Shown one piece after another: positions 25,223 through 35,372 of a stretch of 64,000 nucleotides of DNA. The position numbers were made by a program, and so were the translations under genes. The first letter of the stretch is position 1; every line of letters begins with the position of its first letter. The notes under the pieces are model-generated. The model was given only the letters and a program-made list of their open reading frames with translations, made no database searches and was not told the origin of the DNA. This stretch comes from Rhypophila decipiens (Eukaryota > Ascomycota > Sordariomycetes > Sordariales > Naviculisporaceae): assembly GCA_033297075.1 (NCBI GenBank), contig MU858051.1, positions 310,001 through 374,000 of the forward strand, given 5' to 3'.

Positions 25223-26211
25223 ATGTGACTGGACGGGAGGATCACTTGTGTATACCTAGGGTTGGGTTGTGGTTCTGCTGCTGATGAAGGAAACATGTAC
25301 TGGTGGTTAATTAGAATACGAACGGCCATCCATAAGACACATTGTGTAGGAGAAAGAGTATATAAGAGGGTAATTGTAGAAGGCACTTTCTAGCCAGACA
25401 AGTAAATGAATCCACATCCATCACTGCTTCCTGCCAGCTTTCAATCTCCCCATTTGTTCCTTTTTTTCTCCGTAGAACCACACCTTTGTTGAGAACTAAA
25501 AATTGAAAAAAGAAGCAAAAAGCTCGGGGCCCCCAATTCAGGGGTCCCCGCCGAAAAGCAACCAACTGCTTTTGCGAAGATAGATTTCTATCTACTGGGG
25601 CGGGTGGACGGGATGGGGTTCGAACCCATAACCTCCGTCGTCGGGACTGGGGCGGTGAGCGGGAGGTAAACCAACTAGGCCATAAGGGCTTTCGTGGTTT
25701 CTATGAGTCCTCCCGCTATGAAAATCATGTCGAAACGGCAAGCTTAAAAACCACTGGCTGGCTGAACTTTAAGGTTTTGGGCGGTGGTGGGTTGACAGGC
25801 GGGAGGGAGGGGTTGTTTGGTGCTCAAGATTGGACGAAGGGGCAGGTGGTACTGTCTGTCCTTCTCATCATTGACTCTCGGTCTTTCAACGCCCAATGCC
25901 TTTGGGTAGGTAGCGAGTGAGTAGACCATGAATCCGAGAAGCCGGCCCTTGAGTGGTAATGGGCACAGGGAGAATAGCTACTTTGGTGATTGAACTGGTC
26001 GAAGTAGTTTTATGACCCTTGAGATAGAACCGCACGAAGGAAACAGTAAGAAGGGGCCGCAGTTGGTATCTTGTGCTCATTAGGAAAAGTTTGTCTTTAT
26101 TCATTAGATGCCTTGACCTCCTTCTTCCGTTTTAATGGCCCAAAGATACAGTAACAAAACACACACATACACGCTCAGCCCATGACACCTACCTGAGATT
26201 CCACTCAGCCC
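25223..26211. other. Convergent 3' spacer, MMS19 / SPC2
   Basis: About 1 kb between two 3' ends. It contains the tRNA-like structured element described separately (about 25505-25690). The remainder shows no open frame of interest. Confidence 0.5.
25505..25690 (-). ncRNA. Candidate Pol III unit: tRNA-like head plus hairpin run
   Basis: On the minus strand an A-box-like TGGCCTAGTTGG (25682-25671) is followed about 45 nt later by a perfect tRNA T-arm, ATGGG-TTCGAAC-CCCAT (25629-25613), whose loop is a canonical B box. The acceptor stem cannot be closed: the 3' side after the T-arm reads CCCGTCC while the 5' side reads GCCCTTA, so this is not an intact tRNA. Three hairpins follow in order: AGATAG/CTATCT (25593-25578), AAAAGCA/TGCTTTT (25573-25554) and GGGG..CCCC/GGGG..CCCC (25549-25526). 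T-runs of 5 and 6 follow (from 25521 and 25511), suitable for Pol III termination. It may be a tRNA-derived SINE, a decayed tRNA or an unrecognised small RNA gene of about 170 nt. Confidence 0.4.
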
Positions 26212-26990
26212 CTAAGCTTTCCTCCTCTTCGCAGCAGCCTTCTTCGCCGCATCAGACCCCGTAGTCGCCGTCTCCGCCGCGGAACCGACTACACTAACCT
26301 GTGCATCCGCCAACGCAGCCAACATCTCAGGCGAATAAACAGGCGGCTGGTCCACTGCTCCAGCCGGAGGAGCAGCACGCTTAGGATCCGCCTTCCCAAC
26401 AACACTAATCGACTGCGCCAGCATTCCCTGAAACGGTGCAACGACAAAATGCCCAGCCGCATCAAACCACTCCGTAAAAGGCCGAATAATCACAAAGCTT
26501 TCTTTCTTTCCCCCCTTTGCCTTCTTCGGGGGCTCGATCTCAATGCTGAGATGATACTCTGGCACCGTCTTCTTGGGCGTACTCGTCGAGATCTTGATCT
26601 TCTCGCCGCTCGGTGCTGTACCCTCGTAGATTGTCCCTTTCTCGACGTAAAAGATCCAGTAGGTCAGGAGGCCGTTGAGTAAAGTGTAGATGGTCACTGC
26701 CACGCCCGTGTAGAGCTTTGTCGACTCGAAGCCGAATTTGTAGTCCCAGAGGAAGCAGGCTGCGGCGAGAGTAAAGGCACTGAAGCCCAGGCTGAGACGG
26801 ACGTCGGTTAGACGGTGGGACTGGGTGAATTTGAGCGAGTTGAGGTAGTTGGGGATTGCATCGTCGGATGTGTTTTTCAGGTCTGAAAGAAGGAAGGATT
26901 GTGTTAGTTACAAGTTGTTGGCTTGGGGGTTCATTCATTACACGTACCTGCGAGGTTGTAAACCGTTATCCTTTCTTGGGAAACAGCCAT
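26212..26990 (-). CDS. SPC2: Signal peptidase complex subunit 2
   Basis: SPC2 is the accessory subunit that helps the signal peptidase complex contact the Sec61 translocon in the ER membrane. Exons are 26948-26990 (43 nt) and 26212-26882, giving 237 residues; the intron (GTACGT to TTTCAG) splits the Ala/Asp codon boundary and keeps frame. The protein has a short N-terminal part (MAVSQERITVYNLADLKN), then two membrane segments (LSLGFSAFTLAAACFLW and VAVTIYTLLNGLLTYWIFY), then a cytosolic beta-rich domain (IKISTSTPKKTVPEYHLSIEI) and a Lys/Ala-rich tail ending AAKRRKA. This matches SPCS2/Spc2 topology. It is head to head with EMC3, another ER membrane biogenesis gene, across only about 420 nt, so the two may share a promoter. 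Confidence 0.93.
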
Positions 26991-27408
26991 GGTGATTGCG
27001 GATTGTTGGGTTTGGCTGCTATCTTTCAGTGATGATGATTGCTTGAACAAGGCAGAAATGTCAGAGGAGCTTTGGAAATTGTGACTTTGTGAATGGTGTT
27101 AGGTTGGTGATTGTGTGTAGCTGTCCTGAGAGGTTCGCGATGCGACAGCTGTAAGAAAGAGGAAAGGCCACCTTCGAGCTGTGCTGTGAGCTCATTGGCT
27201 GCTGGTGCTGCCGCAGGGTCCCACCAAGATGAAAGACAGGGGTGTGTCAACCTAACGGCGCCCCTGTTTAGCGGGCTGGTTAGGTAACCAAAGCTCCCCG
27301 TGAACCTTCATCCAAGACGACATCTCATACCAGTCGCATACACTTCGGTCCATATCCGATCCAAGGCTCTGGACTATTCGACCAGCACAGCTTCTTCAAA
27401 CGCCAACC
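26991..27408. promoter_or_regulatory. Compact bidirectional promoter, SPC2 / EMC3
   Basis: Only 418 nt separate the two divergent start codons. Both products work in ER membrane protein biogenesis. Bidirectional control is an inference from spacing; I recognise no specific factor site. Confidence 0.5.
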
Positions 27409-28483
27409 ATGGCGCAAATACCGGTGCAGACGATCCATAGGGATCCCCAGCTCTTGTAAGGCGCCCTTCTTACAGAATTCCAGACTTCCAATTGCTAATT
27501 CGGCGACAAACAGCTACTGGATCCTATTCCCCATCACGATTGTTATGGTACAGACACCTCTACCAAGCGCAACCTCACTGCCAATGCAAACGCGTAACTA
27601 ACGAATCGCCCGACCATCTAGATCCTAACAGGTGTCCTGCGCCACTATGCCGCCGTCCTGATGCAAACCGCGCCCAAGAAACAAGACCGCAAGACGATTC
27701 GCGAGCAGAGATCCCTACTCCACGGAATAAACGTGCGCTCCAACTTCCACGCCCTCTCCAAGCGGTCCTTCAACAACCGCCGAGACGCGCTCACAGCCGC
27801 CTACGAATCCGGCGCCTACCTCAAAGACCCAGAACGCCGCGGACAGCCTCCCCCGAACCCCATGAGCGACCCGAGCTCGATGGACGGCATGATGGGCATG
27901 ATGAAGAACCAGATGGCCATGATCATTCCCAATACGCTGATTATGAGCTGGATCAACGCCTTCTTCAGTGGTTACGTTATCAGTATGTTGTTCTGTTCGC
28001 ACCATCACACATACAAGTCGCAGAGCGCATTGGAGAAACATAATGCAAGGAGGAGACTGACAGAACCAAACTAAACAGTGAAACTACCTTTTCCACTGAC
28101 CATCAAGTTCAAGAGCATGCTTCAGGCAGGTGTTGCGACCAGGGACATGGACCCGCGATGGATGTCTAGTATCAGCTGGTATTTCCTATGCATCTTTGGT
28201 CTACAGTCGGTCTTCAACTTTATTCTTGGTGATAACAATGGTACGTTTCGAACTAAAATGCTAATGATGCGGGCATCATCGCTAACATGATCAATAACTA
28301 GCCGCGAGCCAAATGGCACAGCAAATGGGACAGATGGGGCCACAACCGCAAGGACAAATGTTTGGTCCCGGGGTGGATCCTGACAAGCAGTTCCTCGGTG
28401 AAGCAGAAAATCTTGCCGTTATCGAGCATTATTCCGTCCTTGACGGCGTCGAGCAACGGCTCCTTGAGGGCAGCTCGGTATAA
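27409..28483 (+). CDS. EMC3: ER membrane protein complex subunit 3
   Basis: EMC3 is the Oxa1/YidC-superfamily core of the ER membrane complex that inserts tail-anchored and other membrane proteins. Five exons: 27409-27455, 27514-27547, 27622-27982, 28079-28240 and 28302-28483, giving 261 residues; every junction keeps frame. The N-terminus [18 protein letters not shown] leads into the first membrane helix ([18 protein letters not shown]). A basic helical region ([12 protein letters not shown]) and the Met-rich loop [14 protein letters not shown] follow. Then come membrane segments around [15 protein letters not shown], joined to the conserved [16 protein letters not shown], and [23 protein letters not shown]. 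The C-terminus is soluble ([16 protein letters not shown]). This matches the DUF106/EMC3 layout. The start is the first Met and sits in the short promoter shared with SPC2. Confidence 0.95.
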
Positions 28484-28731
28484 AAGATGTAAACGCTTTG
28501 AAGGGGGAGAGCGGCTCTGTTTTAAAAATACGTAACTGGAAAATCATGAAGAAAACAAAGTTTTGGATACCTATGCTGAATTGGGACCTCGGTGTTTTGC
28601 AACGTGAAACCTTGCACCGGAATGTCCGAAGAATTAGGAACCTAATAAACAGGCACCACTACTCTCATATACAAGCACCAGTATTCTTATATACAACCAC
28701 TATTTTGTAGAATATATACTTTTACTGGCTA

Positions 28732-28854
28732 GAATCTCAACTAACTGGAATAGATGTCTTCACTGGCTAGAATAAATATCATAACTAGAGAATAAATATA
28801 TTGACTAGCTGGTATAGATGCCTTCAGTGGCTAGAATAAATGCCTTGACTAGGC
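28732..28854 (-). repeat. Short inverted-orientation block of the 22-nt minisatellite
   Basis: About six degenerate units of the form TGGCTAGAATAAATGCCT(T) with GACTA/AACTA linkers. This is the reverse complement of the unit that forms the large array at 39.4-40.1 kb. It lies in the 390-nt convergent spacer between EMC3 and RPC25, which otherwise holds only the two 3' UTRs. Confidence 0.75.
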
Positions 28855-28874
28855 TCACTATATGCGTATGCTAT

Positions 28875-29746
28875 CTATTCCTGCCACCACAAGCAAACTC
28901 CTAGACCCGGTGCGTTCATGGTCCCTATGATTTTGTATGGAGGAAGCAGCTGTTGGTCTGCCGGGTCAGCCTCAGCCTCAACGGGCCCTGTGGGTGTTTG
29001 GTCATGCCACTCTTCGGAGAGGACCGAGAAGTGAACCATTTCGTGATTATCGTAGTAGAGCTTCTCGTCATCTTCCTCTAGATCAACCACCCAGGTCGCT
29101 TTGCCATTGGAATCTGGATCTGGTCGGCTGGGAGAGGAAATTGTACGTTAGCCCCGAAACTGATTATTGAAGCAAGAGGGGGGGCAACTTACAATTGTGC
29201 GCCGTCTGCGAGCTCTGAGCCGGGTACAAAGATGTCGTCAAAAAAGCCCACAGTAACTGTGAGCCAGTATGTTAGCCTTTTCAGCTCAGAAAGAGTCAAG
29301 TGGGTGGTCTGGCTCACGATGAATGCCCTCCTCGGTCTGGCTCACAATACGAGCCTGGAGGACTTCGCCCTCAAAGGGACGGAAGACGACCATTCGAAAC
29401 TCCACTGTCGGCAGTGTCAGTCAGTTGGGATACTGATCCAAATCTAATCTCTCGGATATTTTCCACGTACCATTGACATTGCACAATCCCGTATAGACGT
29501 CGCAGAGCCCTTCTGAGGCCCAGCAAATATCCCACAACGAGATACATAGGCCAAGTCCTTGTATCACCTTGTTGGCATATTTCGTGTTGATGTTCTCGTG
29601 GAGGGCATCTTCACTCCTCATGTTGAATTTCTCGGGATGAATCTGGATCACATCCGCGATCTTTGACTATACGCATGAATCATGTTAGTAAGGGTGCTCA
29701 TCGGTATTGCTGCAATTGCAGATGGGTGACTAACAAGGAAGAACAT
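28875..29746 (-). CDS. RPC25: RNA polymerase III subunit RPC25 (RPC8)
   Basis: RPC25 pairs with RPC17 to form the Pol III stalk, needed for initiation at tRNA and 5S genes; it is the paralogue of RPB7. Five exons: 29735-29746 (12 nt, MFFL), 29471-29666, 29318-29404, 29193-29256 and 28875-29127. All phases close and give 203 residues, versus 212 in yeast. The N-terminal stalk domain reads MFFLSKIADVIQIHPEKF, NKYANK-type NTKYANKVIQGLGLC, and VEFRMVVFRPFEGEV. The OB part has GFFDDIFVPG, and the C-terminus ends YKIIGTMNAPGLGVCLWWQ, the characteristic Pol III ending (GLG..WW). The first intron has a GTTAGT donor and TATAG acceptor. Without the 12-nt exon the protein would lack its conserved MFFLSKI start. 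RPB7 lies about 11 kb to the left. Confidence 0.95.
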
Positions 29747-30887
29747 GTTGGCAAGTATTATTATTTAGTGATGAGGTGAATTTTGTATCTTATAATCGGG
29801 TCCGTGATGGAATAAGTTGAGGAAGTCTGGTGTTCTATTCACAGATGAGTGGGCAGGTTAACCCGTATGGTATGTGTGGATGAGACGAAAAAAGTCAAAA
29901 TGAGCGAAAGTTTCCTTCCCGTCGCCCACCAGATTTCACCGTAATTGGCGATGTACAGACACGAACAGCATTGATGATCGCATGATATCGTCTTGGGAAA
30001 TGGCTCTCTGGTAATGGATTGAGTTCATCTATATTCATCCTCGCTCGTGTTTTACAAAGGTCCATACGGTGCAAATCTTTTGGAGTTTGGCTCCCCAAAT
30101 CACGTCCCATGTTGCCGCTAATTCTGCCGCCCTCCCCCGCTCTTCATGAATGATGGGATTGCGGATTCTACAGGAAATCATGGCCAAAAAGTCATTCGTT
30201 CAGCTGTCTTGAAAGGACAAGCTTGACCCATAAAAACGTGTCAGAGCGTAGCTTGAACTTTTCAGACAATTTGTTATTACAGGTTCTGAGTCTCTGTACT
30301 GACTGAGTCCCCCGCTGGGCCGACCGTGACCGCCTTCAGTGCAGAAAACGTTAGCGCCACTTTCCAGCGCAGCTTTCCCCTGACACAGCTCCTGCCTGCC
30401 ACAAAGCCCACAAGACTGCAGCAGCTGCTGCTCTCACGCCCTCACATCACGGACCACCACAACTGACCACAGTTCCTCCAGTACCAAACTGTCGTGAAAC
30501 CTTCACCTCGCGCCACGCTCTTTTTTACGCATCCCAGTCCTTCTCCTGCTTCCAAAACCCACACCACGCACAGAAGCAAAGGTGATCATACTTTCTCGAG
30601 AGCCGATATTGACACCGGCAGTCGTTGTTTTTTTTTTTAGTACCTCTCTAGCCGCGGCACTGCGAATTCAAGTGAAGACCCATCAGTCAATTCGAAAGTC
30701 GACGCGTGTGCCTCAGGTTACCTTACCCTTGCTTTGGTCCTTTTAGCTCTGGAAGTTTTCCAGCAAAGTCAATTCTCTTCCTTCTCAGCTCGGTAGCAGA
30801 CGTCGCTGCTCAACCACCTTGACCAGCCATCACCGTTCTCATATGATCGTTTAGCAGTTGCTCGACGCGGGTAGTTCGATAGCAACC
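29747..30887. promoter_or_regulatory. Divergent promoter region, RPC25 / NUFIP1-like gene
   Basis: About 1.1 kb between divergent starts. Contains a CT-rich leader and an 11-nt T-run near 30629 upstream of the plus-strand gene. No convincing open frame. Confidence 0.4.
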
Positions 30888-32841
30888 ATGTCTTCGTACA
30901 ATTACGGTCCTCCTCCTCCACCGCCGCCCACTGCTGCCAGCGCTGCGTCGACCACTTATCCGTATAGCCACCAACACCCTCAGGCCTCGCGAGGTGCACA
31001 CAGCTCCCGGGGAGGTCGAGGCGGTGGCCCTGATCGAGCTGGTTACCATCCATCAGCTGCGACATACGGTTATGGCCAGCAACCTCCATATACGCAACAT
31101 CCCACAGCTCCTTCCTACGCGGGACCGCATCCGCCGCAGCCAGCAGCCTACGCTCCGCAACCAGCACAGCAGCAACAGTGGCACCACGACCAGCATGCTC
31201 AGCAGCAGCAGCAGCATGCTCAATCGTCGGCCTCGCATGCTCCGCTGGCGGCCCAGAACTACCATCCCAACTATGCTCCTCAGCTATATCAGCAGCAGTC
31301 ACAATCACCATATGCCGGCCAACCCGCGTACTCGCCAGCTCCTCAACCCCCATATGCTCAGGGATATCCCTCCGCTGCACCTCAGCCTGCCCCTCAACCT
31401 CAACCGTGGGGTAGCCACCCGCAGCCCCAAGGCCAGCCGGCTTACAGCAGTGGGACTCGTGGCGGCCGTGGTGGTTACAATGATCGAGGAGGCTCCAAAG
31501 CTCCGGTAATGGGACAGCCGATTAGACTCGGCTTCGATGCCCATCATCCCGGCTCTCAAGCTCCAGTGAGCGCCCCTTACCCTCCTCCTCAGCCCTATGC
31601 TGGACATCCTGTCGCGGCATATCCACCACCTCAACCATATTCCCCATATCCTCCTTCGACCCCGTATGCTCCTGCGCCACACTACGATTCGCACTCGGGA
31701 GCTCACAACAACCGGCATCAATATCGCAACGGCATGAACTCGAAGCCGCGCGGACATTTTGGTGGAGACAAGATGCGAAATCGCAACCATCGTGGTCCAA
31801 GTGCCCAGACACCTCCTACCCATCATCAGAAGCCTGATGCTGCCTCTGCAGGCAAGAAAAAGAAGCGCAAGACAATGCCGCTTGGTCTGATTCCAGGAGA
31901 CGAATCCGATTCGGATTACGAAAACGAGGAGCAGCGTCTGGAAGAACTGATTGGCGCTGATGCACCCAAGTAAGTCCCAAAACTGGAACAGTCTCGTGTA
32001 GATTCATAACTAATCCTGTTTCGAATTTAGCCCTACCGGCTCAACCGAGGTTGCCAAATGGATCGAAGAGCGTCGCAAAAACTTCCCGACCGAAAAGCAA
32101 AGAGAAGCAAGGAAAGCTGCTGCTGCTGCTGCTGCTGCGAAAGGCCAGAACAATAGAGCCTCTAGCCTTGAGAAGGAGGAGCAGAAGGTTGAGAGACTGA
32201 GAAGAGAGCTCAGGAAGGCCGAATCAAAATTCAAGCGAAAGCGTGAGCAGCAGGACGAAGGAGATGAGATGCGCGATGTCGATGCAAGCTCGCCCTCATC
32301 AGATGGGGCCAAGTCGGATGACGAGAAGCCTGAAGTCATGTCTACTCGTCACGAACCGAGCTCCGTCCCTCCTCCCACCAAGAAGGCCGACCCCACCAAG
32401 CATTGCAAGTACTACTCTACTGGAGGAACGTGTGGAAAGCGAGGCAAGTGTCGCTTTGTGCATGATCCAGCCGTCCGAGAGGCAGCACTCAAAGAGCGAG
32501 AGGAAAATGGTGGACGACTGACCTTGGAGCAGCGTCTCCAATTGAATGACAAAAATGAAGAGGACATGGCCATCGTCAAGTCACTCCAGTACCTCAAAGA
32601 AAAGAATGTACTCCAAAGATGGGGGGCGCCCAAGGTTCAAAATGATGTGGCATCGAATGCCGCGCAAGATCAGCCCCCGGCCACTACCCAGTCGTCTTCG
32701 CTCCCACCAGCACCGGTCAAACTGGAACCGGGCAACGGCCTCCCACCGATCCCCCCTGCCAGTGTGATACCTCAAGTTAAGTACCCTGGTTGGGATCTTA
32801 GCGGTTTCGGGAATACAGGACTTCAGTCCGGCGATGTCTAA
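30888..32841 (+). CDS. NUFIP1-domain CCCH zinc-finger protein (Rsa1-like)
   Basis: Exons are 30888-31969 and 32031-32841 (intron GTAAGT to TTTAG), giving 630 residues. The first 250 residues are Tyr/Pro/Gln-rich low complexity with RGG-like patches (SRGGRGGG, GTRGGRGGYNDRGG), typical of RNA-associated proteins. A basic stretch (KKKKRKTMPLGLIPGDESDSDY) precedes the NUFIP1-type motif around the splice site: NPTGSTEVAKWIEERRKNFPT. A coiled coil follows (EEQKVERLRRELRKAESKFKRKRE). Then comes one CCCH finger with spacing C-x8-C-x5-C-x3-H (CKYYSTGGTCGKRGKCRFVH). NUFIP1/Rsa1 proteins scaffold Hsp90/R2TP-dependent assembly of box C/D snoRNPs, so a nuclear RNP-assembly role is likely. I chose ATG 30888 (MSSYNYGPP) over an upstream non-ATG frame. 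Exact orthology to yeast Rsa1 is uncertain because that protein is very divergent. Confidence 0.88.
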
Positions 32842-34064
32842 TCCAAGTCTGGGTTGACCTTGCCGAGTCTGGTTCGCGAACTTCCTTGGCCTTGCAAGTT
32901 TACTGGCTCGTACAATGGATCGAATCACAACACACCACAACAGTGTCCTGGAGGGGTCAAAACTGTACAGCTTAACCCATCATGTTCATCTCAACCCAAA
33001 TTTGCAGGCCCAAGTTCCCCATGAGCGGTGGCTTGACAGTGTCGAGAGTATATTGCGGTCCCCCATTTCGGCACTGAAGGATGGCCGTTACCTGTTGGGA
33101 TCTCTCTATCCTGGCTGCTAGTTGTGGTCTTGACGTCCATTTTTTTACTGTGGTGTTTTGGGGGGAATATCCTGCTAATAGAGTCCCCGGAGTTCATCAT
33201 GGTCTTGGGAGTTTCGTTGCTCACTTCCCCGTCGGGTCGGTTTATACCATACATACATACCCTTTAGTATTTTCAGTCGAGTATTCTTTTCAGTATATCA
33301 AACAAGTTTAGTTGACATGGAGCGGAGGTCGGGTGCTGTTTCTTATTGTCATGGGGTCTGCTAGCCTTGTTCGTTGGGAAGCCCTTGTAGGATTCAGTAT
33401 CCCAAACAAGCGTGTATATTTTCCTATCAGTACCCATTCACTGTCTTGCGTACATTCTTGACATATTCCGTGAGACGCGTTTCCACCTATCTGCCTGAGC
33501 TTGTTTCTTTTAGGCTCTTGGTCTTCCTTGCGTCCCTAAACTGGGACAATATCCATGCCAGCACACGGTCCCCCAATCCTAGTCACAAATACCGATACCC
33601 TTTATTCTTCTTACAAGGCACATTGTAGCACAATTTTTTCCGACCATTTCGTTTCTCTGTTTACCCACTTAGTCCATGTCTGCCATTGTTTGCTAATCGT
33701 AGATTGATGCACTGAGGACTCCAGCGAGTGCTGAGGACATCGTTGGTTGTGAACCAGTGCTTTCAACAGATCAACTAACATATGGCCTCAAGGCCGTCAT
33801 TAATGGTATCAAACCTTGTGCTTGGTTCGACAGGGTGGTATTCAGAAGTTCCCTCTGATTTGACGATTACACGACTGAGAGTATAGAAAACGGTTTGATC
33901 AATAATAAAATTAAGATTTAGACGACTCTTGTCCTCTCTTCTACATGTATGGTACATGAACCTCTTGTTGTAAAGGTAGTGCGCCAGTAATTAGAACATC
34001 AAAAACAGAACAAAACCCAAATAATGTCTAATCTAACTGTTGCTGTAACCCAACGAAAAAAATC
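32842..34064. other. Convergent 3' spacer, NUFIP1-like / SIL1
   Basis: About 1.2 kb between two 3' ends. T-rich, with open frames that have no recognisable content. Probably 3' UTRs plus non-coding DNA. Confidence 0.45.
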
Positions 34065-35372
34065 TCATAACTCTTCTTTACCGGATGATGATGACGACCG
34101 TTTAGCAGCCATCTTCCGCTGCTCCTTGAGTTTATCCCACAACTCAACACTCCAGTGATTCTTGTCGCTCTTGCGATGCCGATCCGCGAGCTGCTTGGCG
34201 TGCCAGTCCCAGCAGTCGCCCGAGACTTTTTGCCTCGAAGCGCAGTCCTTGTCGGTGGCTTGTTTGGGGGACTTTGCGCTGGGCCACTCGCCCACTGCTG
34301 CGCCCATGTCGGCATCTAGGAAGTTGTCTAGGATCAGGAGGCCTGCTTTTCGCTGGGCGGGTTCCCACTCGTCATCATCTTGGGTGGTTGGGTTCAGGGT
34401 GAGAATGTCGAGGAGGAGGTCCATGCCGCCGGCGGAGAGGAAATGCCTACGCAGGGACTTGTTCTTCAACAAGCCGGAAATGGCGGAGATGCGGGCTTTT
34501 GCAACATTGGGGTCGTTGGTGCTTTCTTCTTGGTTGAGGCCGAGGGGGGAGATGAGACGGAAGGCTGCTGTGCTTAGGGGCTCTGAGGAGCCGGGGCATT
34601 TGGTGGTTTGGAGGGTCTGCCAGTGTTTCTCGATCTCGGAGAGAGCAGCGGGGTTGTTTTGCACGGCTGAGGAAATGGTCAGGGCTGCGAGTTTTGCTCG
34701 AGACAGAGTTGCCCGGTGAGTGTCGAACATGGACGAGGCCGAGTGAGGTTCCGGGGCAAAGATGGAGCCTGTGTTGGCTAGGCAGAAGAGGCTCTTGACC
34801 GTGTCGTAGTCTTCTGTGATCTTGAGGCCGTAGTAGATGTCGTGCGAGATGTCTTCTAGCATCTCGAGGGCGGCGTCAATGTCTAGGCCTTTTTTGAGAA
34901 TCGCGAGGGACTTGTGAAAGTCTGCCGTCTCGGCTTTGGCTTGTTCTGGGTTGGACGCTAAGGGCTTCTTGATCTTGCCTATGGGATCGTAGGCTGGGGC
35001 GTTTTTGGGCGGTTTGACGGGGGCGTCTTCGGTGTCTTGGTCGACGATCACGATGGAAGAGTCCACGGGTAGACCGGCCACTGCGGCAATCTCTTCATCG
35101 GGAACGTTGATCTTGGCTTCCTTTTGGCCTGTCTGCACGTTGAGGCGCACGTGTAGGCCTTTGGGGAGGTCCTGGTCTGGCCGGACTATTTGGAACTCAT
35201 CTGTTGCTTGGAAGATTTTGGGATAGCATTCTGCTGGGTTGTCGGTGTGGCATATGAGCTCAACTTCGTCATCCGCCGCTGGGCTTGGTGCTGGTGGTTG
35301 TGCTGTTGAGGCGGTTGCGCCGACGAGCATGAGCCCGAGGACGGCAAATAGACTGGGCGGTAATGAGCGCAT
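34065..35372 (-). CDS. SIL1: SIL1, nucleotide exchange factor for ER Hsp70 (Kar2/BiP)
   Basis: Single exon, 435 residues. A clear signal peptide (MRSLPPSLFAVLGLMLVGATA, cleavage near STA-QPP) and a C-terminal KEEL, an HDEL-like retrieval signal, place it in the ER lumen. The conserved fungal block ELICHTDNPAECYPKIFQATDEFQIVRPDQDLPKGLHVRLN is characteristic of SIL1. Armadillo-like helices follow (HKSLAILKKGLDIDAALEMLEDISHDIYYGLKI, RRHFLSAGGMDLLLDIL). The expected activity is to release ADP from Kar2 so that the chaperone can cycle during translocation and folding. The tail before KEEL is Ser/Lys-rich. No intron is needed. It lies divergent to a complex I subunit gene. Confidence 0.93.
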   Translation of the reverse strand: MRSLPPSLFAVLGLMLVGATASTAQPPAPSPAADDEVELICHTDNPAECYPKIFQATDEFQIVRPDQDLPKGLHVRLNVQTGQKEAKINVPDEEIAAVAGLPVDSSIVIVDQDTEDAPVKPPKNAPAYDPIGKIKKPLASNPEQAKAETADFHKSLAILKKGLDIDAALEMLEDISHDIYYGLKITEDYDTVKSLFCLANTGSIFAPEPHSASSMFDTHRATLSRAKLAALTISSAVQNNPAALSEIEKHWQTLQTTKCPGSSEPLSTAAFRLISPLGLNQEESTNDPNVAKARISAISGLLKNKSLRRHFLSAGGMDLLLDILTLNPTTQDDDEWEPAQRKAGLLILDNFLDADMGAAVGEWPSAKSPKQATDKDCASRQKVSGDCWDWHAKQLADRHRKSDKNHWSVELWDKLKEQRKMAAKRSSSSSGKEEL

